A DNA stretch of 45,296 nucleotides from Clostridia bacterium (GTDB taxonomy: Bacteria > Bacillota > Clostridia > Oscillospirales > Acutalibacteraceae): positions 1 to 45,296 of the forward strand of contig JAFQLV010000081.1 in assembly GCA_017396515.1 (NCBI GenBank), in the 5' to 3' direction. The translations under genes were made by a program, and so were the position numbers. The notes beneath the pieces were generated by a model that was given only the letters and a program-made list of their open reading frames with translations, was not told the DNA's origin and did not search any database. This document shows, piece after piece, positions 42,201 to 45,296 of this stretch (position 1 is the stretch's first letter; every line of letters begins with the position of its first letter).

Positions 42201-44817
42201 CGGTCACATTTATGAGGCTAAAGATGTTATAGCTCCCACCTGCACCACAAGCGGTTATACAGTTTATGTCTGTAAGAATGATGCAAATCACAAATATAAC
42301 GTTTATGATGCTTCAAAGCCCGCTGTACCTCACGATTTTGGTGAATGGGCAGTTGTAACAAATGCAACTCAGGAAACAGACGGCCTTGAAAGAAGAGAAT
42401 GTAACAACTGCGATGCTTATGAGGAAAAGGTTATTCCTGCTATGAAGCACAATATGGTTGTTGTTTCAACAAAAACTGCAACATGCACCTCAGAAGGCGA
42501 GATAGTTTATAAGTGCGAAACAAAGCACGACGGTGTTGTTTGTGATTACACACTTACTGTTGTAACCTCAAAGATTGCACACACACTCAAGACAGTTGTA
42601 ACAGACGCTACATGTGATATAGCAGGCTCAGTAGTAACAAGCTGTGAAAACTGTGATACAGTTAATGAAACAACCCTTATTCCTGCACTTGGCCACAAGT
42701 ATATCGGTACCGAAACAAAGGCTGCTACCTGCACAGAAAACGGCATTATGACATATATCTGCCAGAACGATGCTACTCACCAGTACACAGAAACTATTCC
42801 TGCAACAGGCCACAGCTATAAGGCAGTTCTCACTGCTCCCACCTGCACGGCAGAAGGCTATACAACCTACACCTGCGGTTGCGGTGACAGCTATAAGGAT
42901 AACTATGTTGCTGCTCTCGGCCACAGCTTCGGTTTATGGACAGACACAGGCAGTGATGATGTTCACACACGCTACTGCTCAAGATGTGATGCTACTGAAA
43001 CTCAGGCACATGCATGGGATGAAGGCGAGATAATTACAGCTCCCTCATTTAACAATGACGGCGAAATGCTTTACACCTGCTTAATTTGTGGCGGTACCAA
43101 GATAACAGGCATTGATGCCGATATTGACGAAAACGCTCCCACAGGTGAAATCAAGTGGAATGCAACACTTTGGAACGACTTCCTGAGCGTAATCACCTTC
43201 GGCACATATGTAAACTATGATGTCAAGCTTGAGATTACAGCACAGGATAAGGAAACAGGCATAAACAGCATTGAATATTATGTTGCTGACAAGGCGCTCA
43301 CTCTTGATGAGGTGAAGGCTCTGACAAGCTGGAAAGAATATGACAGTGCAAATAAGCTCACTGTCAGTTCACAGGATGCTGCAAAGGTTGTTGTCTATGC
43401 TAAGATAACAGATAAGTCCGGCAATGCAACATATATCAGCACAGACGGTATCGTATTTGATACAGTTGCTCCCGTGCTCGGCATTGAAGCTGATAAGGGC
43501 AACACTCAAACAAATATTTACTGCACACCTGTAACAGTGGTGGTTAACGATGCTAATATCAGCCATGCAATTTACGACGGCAAGACAGTAGCTCTCACAA
43601 CAGATAAATTCTATTGCAACGAGGCAGGAGCTCATACTCTTACAGTCTTTGATAAGGCAGGCAACAGCACTGATATCAGCTTCACAATCAATGCTGCACA
43701 CACATGGACTAAGGCACCGCTTGCTGACGATTCCAACCTTAAGACTGCAGCAACCTGCGAAGATAAGGCAGTTTACTATGTTGCTTGCTCAGTCTGCGGT
43801 GAAATCGGTGAAGAAACCTTTGAATACGGCAGTGCAGCGGGTCACAATTATAAGGGTACTGTTACAGTTCCTGCAACCTGTGAGGAAGACGGTGTAATGA
43901 CATACATCTGTCAGAACGATAACAGCCACACCTATACAGAGCTTATTCCTGCTTCGGGTCACACAGAGCTTGCGGCAACTGAGGAAAACAGAAAAGAAGC
44001 CACTTGTGAAGAAAACGGCTATTATGAGCTGGCTGTTTACTGCGGTGTATGCGGTGAAGAGCTTGACAGAACAAGCCATGTAATCCCCGCAACGGGACAT
44101 AACTACATCGGCAGTGTAACCAAGGCTCCCACCTGCACTCAGGAAGGTGTAATGACCTATGTTTGTGCAAACGATTGGAAGCACGCTTACTCAGAAGAAA
44201 TTCCTGCTCTTGGCCACACAGACGAAAACAATGATTGCACCTGTGAGGTTTGCGGTGAAAAGTGCTGCCTTGATTCAAATCTCTATGTAAGAGTAGTTGA
44301 GCCGAGCTGCACAACGAAGGGCTACTCAGTTCGTACCTGTAAGAACTGTAAGAGCGAAACCAAGACAGAAATTCCTGCTCTGGGTCATAAGGAGGTTGTA
44401 ACTTATGTTGATGCAACCTGCAATAAATACGCTCATAAGATTATCACCTGCTCCGCTTGTGACAATTATTATGAAGAAATTTACACCGATAACGCTTATG
44501 CACCTCATGCAGTTGTGGTTGTACCCGGCAAGCCAGCTACCTGCGTATCAGACGGTTACACAGAATATGAGAGATGCGTAAACTGCGGTATGGTAACCCA
44601 GGCTCAGACTCTTTATAAAGAGGATGTTCCCCATGTTGATGCAGACGGCAACGGCAAGTGCGATGTCTGTGACGGCAAGTTCTTCACTGACACAAAGACA
44701 TGCAACTGTCTGTGCCACGGAACCGGCATCAAGGGCTTCCTTTACAAGATTGCTCTGTTCTTCTGGAAGATATTCAAGATGAATAAGTCCTGCGCTTGCG
44801 GAACTGTACACTATTAA
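33205..44817 (+). CDS. Giant secreted protein with about 75 Cys/His repeat units
   Basis: The 3870-residue protein starts at ATG 33205, nine bases after AAGGAG; an in-frame extension to 33112 would translate the MITE-like element. A signal peptide (KKSISLIMAVIMVMS region, cut near AEA, residue 32) precedes beta-rich domains to about 330, an InlB-like GWNPSATTGITADTTYTAVY segment, a helical FIVAR-like stretch (ADYTEVDKAIADANAIK to about 470) and a second InlB-like piece. From about 548 to 3305 run about 70 units with pattern ATCT-x2-G-x5-C-x2-C-x(10-15)-IPALGH. An Ig-like pair with SGxNxT strands follows (about 3308-3502), then seven more units and the 38-residue C-terminal domain. Cys content is extreme. 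The repeats suggest an extracellular metal-binding rod; ligand and function are unknown. Confidence 0.88.
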   Translation: MKKTFKKSISLIMAVIMVMSCWVWVAPQKAEAAAGSYYVRVYYNLTDYGDDDDWLGDPVDYTGPTMTDIGAGMTLYHKSMNGTGVDDSDDKNMKEDIFPTGKNGADNVNVNDHVYFEGVGFPTSIQFYCKAGGTDYAEWYITKITVAANSSATEHTIWSGKVGCAYGGSAWQGEISTSGFTSHRKGAGTWTQTSDTSKWIYPYANTSTVTWNPTTLTAMTCPETASDAAATQSVSVTVKDQYGVQMFDPTWSISGNIKTTGLSVSPTTSSGSTTINVTSSANLLNTTNSQTATIKATWSTPNSTGNTSKSATITCTINDAEYDATFTGHRNADGTVQEDYVDQFQYGVPPTPPTAYNYSEGDYDYTFTGWNPSATTGITADTTYTAVYSKSEFIEADYTEVDKAIADANAIKAQYGTEYELKYTLASRVALDSAINAVVRGKGRTQQDTVDGYAEAINNAIAALEPNKFDVIFLDRFGAILLYEKNAEYKTEVTAPTFPEEQKEYHDANNHYTYTGWDSEEYKSVLDDLVISPVYTAEAHDWLIETVTSTCVQAGTQKYTCKVCGYVKYDGGTDLGDHVWASDFTVDLEPTCTLPGSKSIHCTLCDAQKDITAIDPLGHNWSSQSVAVEATCGKIGIMTKVCDDCGVCEHTMIDALEHDYVETVVAPTCTTKGYTEYICQRSGCGFTYRDNYTDVTAHRFGNWETVYAAACEVEGLEKRVCADCGFMELQTTAALSHITPDSWTVITSATCTGTGYQVKNCTLCGLLMDSEVVKKLGHAYTVTSETQANCTEAGVKTETCSRCGDVNKTVTQPTGHTYDSGVHTESSCTSIGFTKYTCACGHSYIVFDNDAGTTGHDFSGAETITKQATCTEEGYKTVECANEGCTATTTVVIPKLGHNMKAGTVVAATCTTSGYTPYTCDNGCGYTYNVFDADALGHDYVGQVTTEATCTTDGEMTYICQNDSSHTYKETIPATGHNYVKGTVTDATCTTPATEVYTCACGETYTKYVAPSNGHSWGDWVKVQDATEDKYGIEKKVCSVCQAEELRTTQPIGDHEFTSEITKQANCTEDGEKKYTCQKHADCSANYTETIPALGHKEKLVYIAATCTSTGKAQIVCETCDAELSAAQTIPMLAHTYGSGTVTTPATCTEDGVMTYICTACGAQREETIEKTGHSLSSQYNAPSCTQAGSIVTTCSKCSYTTTESIPAAGHKLEVKVVDSTCTTKGTVTEKCTVCDYEKVTELELKNHKFGGTAISETEATCTTDGEKTFKCETCNEEVTVTTPKLGHSYPDEWKTVSEADCTTDGKKTKTCVTCGDVITEVLPKTGHNWGAWVKVDATNDTDGSWSRTCQNDPNHVETVVIPKGGHAFENAPEITKPASCTEEGKAVYKCSAHENCGVTVEVALAVIPHTIITEEKAATCTEKGYVKTVCSACGEVFTNEDREIVPHTYDGGTEFEATCTTSGYTLYKCTACTDEIKIYDESKPATGHSLVEGASTATCTNEGLMTLTCENCDYSDTVSVPALGHNYVEAADEATEATCAAPATKTYKCSCGAAYTISVGNKTEDHKWDDTKWQVIESATESSIGYKTNACTVCGQLKVETIEATGEHSFIGGEVVDKQDATCTENGYEIRKCSVHTDCGETTEITLYATGHKENLVYTPADCDTAGSTKIVCSVCGAERDEKTIPALGHWWSEGAITNATCAEAGKIEYTCTRDNCTATKETVIATNANAHQYETTVTAPTCTATGLVITKCKLCDKTTTEKVLEKVEHNWGAPVVTAATCEKDGSRVYTCTVCSATKTEVIAKTGHNWGDWEVTTESTNTTEGVLTRECANGCKEEVKFPAGGHNLVEDTDKYVAPTCTQTGTKAYKCSAHENCGISLEVTLDKIQHTFTTTKKDATCTEEGEVVTKCDCGETYKTVIPATGHTLDEGTVTAATCENEGKIVYSCTAAYCTYKKEVVLTKLQHNYIAGTPEAPTCISSGYTPYKCETCESSYVIITAPAKGHEFDEFVSSTATCLTAGTMTLRCDCGVEMLTSVPALGHDYKLLSTTPATCADEATETYKCTRCEAEYTVSVGSKTIEHDWNDWKTVEQPSYTSIGYKTRTCKICGKLEVETIEATGEHKFIDGEVVAAESKAATCTEDGYETRKCSVHTGENACGEKAVFTISKLGHTEELQYQAATCAAAGYAKIYCTTCHTTLKEEAIDKLEHAWGNAAVTLSDCQNTGKVEFTCTYAGCNEAHTVTLPVNPDAHTPKTTVTPASCTQAGSSVTVCEKCSKELVKTELAKLQHNWSNWTVTTEATNSAEGTMTRSCLNSGCNEEETVNFPAGGHKFGNAPDSIEPATCTAKGTATYKCTAHADCGVEITVTLDEIQHTFKTDKKDATCTDTGFIKVYCTADGCTETLVDITTGKLAHEFEKIGEEAPTCTSSGYTEYKCKNCEESYKAIGDNAKGHSYEELENSSTADCTNAGTKTLKCTVCGKELQVNVPALGHDWKAGTVTKAPTCKDKGEISFECSRCSDTRTEELPTISHELTTVTKDATCTEDGSVVTTCKYCDYKEEKTIAKKGHTWADTATSTVPAKCEEAGSATYDCVNCDETKTETIPALGHVYVAGNKVEPTCTTSGYTVYTCKNDASHTYNVYDASKPAKGHSFGEWTVVTAATETTEGLKERKCACGETEQEKIPAMMHNMVETDSQDSTCTSNGYITYKCDTKHDGVTCTYTLTVTLPMIAHTLTTDVEAATCEEAGKVVTTCAKCDTVNIESTIPAMGHAWDEGKVTTEATCTAEGEMTFTCQHDASHTYTKPIEKKQHDFVAGTKVEATCTESAYTPYKCKNCTESYEIIEGDALGHEYIIGESTATCEKAGIIKITCSRCSEVIIVDVAALGHKWGTGKVVKQPTCSAEGEIEYTCERCGGKKTDKLPTVEHDYETVTTDATCTEDGSVVTTCKNCDYKKTEIIKAKGHTWADTPESTVPAKCEEKGSATYKCENCGETKTIEIPALGHIYEAKDVIAPTCTTSGYTVYVCKNDANHKYNVYDASKPAVPHDFGEWAVVTNATQETDGLERRECNNCDAYEEKVIPAMKHNMVVVSTKTATCTSEGEIVYKCETKHDGVVCDYTLTVVTSKIAHTLKTVVTDATCDIAGSVVTSCENCDTVNETTLIPALGHKYIGTETKAATCTENGIMTYICQNDATHQYTETIPATGHSYKAVLTAPTCTAEGYTTYTCGCGDSYKDNYVAALGHSFGLWTDTGSDDVHTRYCSRCDATETQAHAWDEGEIITAPSFNNDGEMLYTCLICGGTKITGIDADIDENAPTGEIKWNATLWNDFLSVITFGTYVNYDVKLEITAQDKETGINSIEYYVADKALTLDEVKALTSWKEYDSANKLTVSSQDAAKVVVYAKITDKSGNATYISTDGIVFDTVAPVLGIEADKGNTQTNIYCTPVTVVVNDANISHAIYDGKTVALTTDKFYCNEAGAHTLTVFDKAGNSTDISFTINAAHTWTKAPLADDSNLKTAATCEDKAVYYVACSVCGEIGEETFEYGSAAGHNYKGTVTVPATCEEDGVMTYICQNDNSHTYTELIPASGHTELAATEENRKEATCEENGYYELAVYCGVCGEELDRTSHVIPATGHNYIGSVTKAPTCTQEGVMTYVCANDWKHAYSEEIPALGHTDENNDCTCEVCGEKCCLDSNLYVRVVEPSCTTKGYSVRTCKNCKSETKTEIPALGHKEVVTYVDATCNKYAHKIITCSACDNYYEEIYTDNAYAPHAVVVVPGKPATCVSDGYTEYERCVNCGMVTQAQTLYKEDVPHVDADGNGKCDVCDGKFFTDTKTCNCLCHGTGIKGFLYKIALFFWKIFKMNKSCACGTVHY
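34846..44686 (+). repeat. Tandem Cys/His protein-repeat array in the giant gene
   Basis: I counted 70 units before the Ig-like section (about 43126-43710) and seven after it, each about 100-150 bases. Variants of the second Cys pair are C-x2-C, C-x-C, C-x4-H and C-x5-C. A closing His is almost invariant. Confidence 0.85.
40816..42042 (+). repeat. Higher-order repeat of 1182 bases in the giant gene
   Basis: A 45-base stretch at 40816-40860 recurs without change at 41998-42042. The ten units from 40816 match the ten from 41998 in order and subtype, so the period is 394 residues. Confidence 0.8.
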
Positions 44818-44825
44818 TAAAATGC

Positions 44826-44855
44826 AAGGAACTCCCAAAACGGGAGTTCCTTTTG
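44826..44855 (+). terminator. Intrinsic terminator after the giant gene
   Basis: GGAACTCCC (44828-44836) pairs perfectly with GGGAGTTCC (44842-44850), followed by TTTT. Confidence 0.85.
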
Positions 44856-44966
44856 CGGTGCCGAATAAAACAAAACATGCTTTTGAGATGTTAAGCAGAC
44901 AAAAAATGTCGGCAGGGTACATAGACAACACAATAGTCGGTCAGTGTATCGTTGAGCGAAAATCTA

Positions 44967-44995
44967 TTGACAAGGGGAGAGTTTTGTGTTAACAT
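44967..44995 (+). promoter_or_regulatory. Promoter of the 31-residue peptide gene
   Basis: TTGACA (44967-44972), a 17-base spacer and TAACAT (44990-44995). The -10 overlaps a palindromic operator. Confidence 0.65.
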
Positions 44996-45004
44996 TATGT
45001 TAAC
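44988..45004. promoter_or_regulatory. Palindromic operator GTTAACA-TTA-TGTTAAC
   Basis: A perfect 7-base inverted repeat with a 3-base centre covers the -10 box and the likely transcription start. This is a typical placement for a dimeric repressor; its identity is unknown. Confidence 0.65.
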
Positions 45005-45028
45005 AAAGAAGAAAGGAGATTAAAGCTT

Positions 45029-45124
45029 ATGATGGTAATTCTTGCAGCTCTTTCCGATGTGGTTTATTTCATAAAGAAGTTTTTTGACGACATTATCGCT
45101 AAACTTACAGGCGGCGAAGAATAA
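45029..45124 (+). CDS. 31-residue amphipathic peptide
   Basis: The ORF begins at ATG 45029 (a second ATG follows at once) ten bases after AAAGGAG, and has its own promoter, operator and terminator. It encodes MMVILAALSDVVYFIKKFF, then DDIIAKLTGGEE, one amphipathic helix with alternating aromatic and charged residues. The pattern recalls the C-terminal helix of the hydrolase at 16122 and phenol-soluble-modulin-like peptides, but similarity is too short to assign. It might act at membranes or in signalling. I do not recognise the family. Confidence 0.6.
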   Translation: MMVILAALSDVVYFIKKFFDDIIAKLTGGEE

Positions 45125-45130
45125 TACATA

Positions 45131-45158
45131 AAAAGGACCGATGCAAATCGGTCCTTTC
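45131..45158 (+). terminator. Intrinsic terminator after the 31-residue peptide gene
   Basis: AAAGGACCGAT (45132-45142) pairs with ATCGGTCCTTT (45147-45157), seven bases after the stop. Confidence 0.75.
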
Positions 45159-45167
45159 AGACTGTCG

Positions 45168-45195
45168 AAAAAGTCCAGGATTAACTGGGCTTTTT
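45168..45195. terminator. Second hairpin with A- and T-runs
   Basis: AAAAAGTCC (45168-45176) pairs with GGGCTTTTT (45187-45195) with one G-U pair; it could serve either strand. Confidence 0.55.
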
Positions 45196-45280
45196 ATCAT
45201 ATTTATGGTATAATAAATATGGTGATGAAAATGTTAGAAGAAAAAAGAACAGGCGAAAATAGAAATGACGGAGAAATAGT

Positions 45281-45296
45281 ATGTTTGGATATGTTA
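45281..45296 (+). CDS. First codons of a gene cut by the window edge, possibly DUF5685 family
   Basis: ATG 45281 follows CGGAG at good spacing and reads MFGYV before the window ends. MFGYV is, from memory, the usual start of DUF5685-type proteins in Clostridia. A different open frame from ATG 45220 (MVMKMLEEKRTG) also runs off the end and cannot be excluded. A TATAAT lies at 45209. Confidence 0.4.

Noticed and set aside
43489..43701. Minus-strand frame at 43369-43701 and similar Cys-rich minus-strand frames across the giant gene
   Set aside because: They are mirror images of the repeat codons, lack ribosome sites and recur with the repeat period.
34846..44686. CRISPR array or DNA-level satellite
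   Set aside because: Periodicity follows codons in one open frame with degenerate DNA; there are no uniform repeats with unique spacers.

Overview
The window reads as chromosome of a gut-type Clostridia bacterium, most likely Oscillospiraceae/Ruminococcaceae-like. The reasons are strong Shine-Dalgarno sites, sigma-A promoters with 16-18 base spacers, a ctsR-mcsA-mcsB-clpC stress operon with CtsR operators, a two-subunit class I fumarase, and secreted proteins built from Cys/His repeats of a kind I associate with gut Firmicutes. I see no rRNA, tRNA, CRISPR array, prophage or transposase gene. The taxonomy is inference from gene content.

Layout. 1-2.9 kb: the 3' end of a secreted Cys-repeat/fibronectin-III protein, then fumarase alpha and beta. 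2.9-3.3 kb: a compact locus like a type I toxin-antitoxin (33-residue hydrophobic peptide plus convergent small RNA). 3.5-5.8 kb: galM and a MalY/PatB C-S lyase. 5.9-10.4 kb (minus strand): clpC, mcsB, mcsA, ctsR. 10.5-11 kb: two small genes absent from ordinary ORF calls or mis-started there. 11-12 kb: a secreted protein. 12.2-14.1 kb: a YwlE-like protein-arginine phosphatase fused to RimI, then tsaD. 14.1-14.4 kb: a MITE-like repeat. 14.4-17.2 kb: D-lactate dehydrogenase, TspO and a secreted alpha/beta hydrolase. 17.3-27.7 kb: a LysR regulator, a complete LivJHMGF-type ABC importer, an isochorismatase-fold amidase, a secreted protein, a hydantoinase and an MmgE/PrpD protein, possibly a uptake-and-degradation cluster for a cyclic ureide or related amide. 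27.8-32.3 kb: an adenylating enzyme, carrier protein, MBOAT acyltransferase and SGNH-like protein, a Dlt-like surface acylation operon. 32.4-32.8 kb: a second toxin-antitoxin-like locus of the same design, bracketed by 65-base direct repeats. 33.2-44.8 kb: one giant secreted protein of 3870 residues with about 75 Cys/His units. 45-45.3 kb: a 31-residue peptide gene behind a palindromic operator and the first codons of another gene.

The most unusual content is (a) the two toxin-antitoxin-like loci, whose small RNAs share promoter and hairpin sequence with each other and also carry a same-sense copy of a hairpin found in their own toxin leader; (b) the giant repeat protein, whose units exchange C-x2-C for C-x4-H, which favours metal binding over disulfides; and (c) a 38-residue Cys/His C-terminal domain shared without gaps between the giant protein and the secreted protein at 23.6 kb, a candidate uncharacterised anchoring or sorting module. 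Arginine phosphorylation also appears from both sides: the kinase McsB and, 1.8 kb beyond ctsR, a phosphatase with the YwlE signature.
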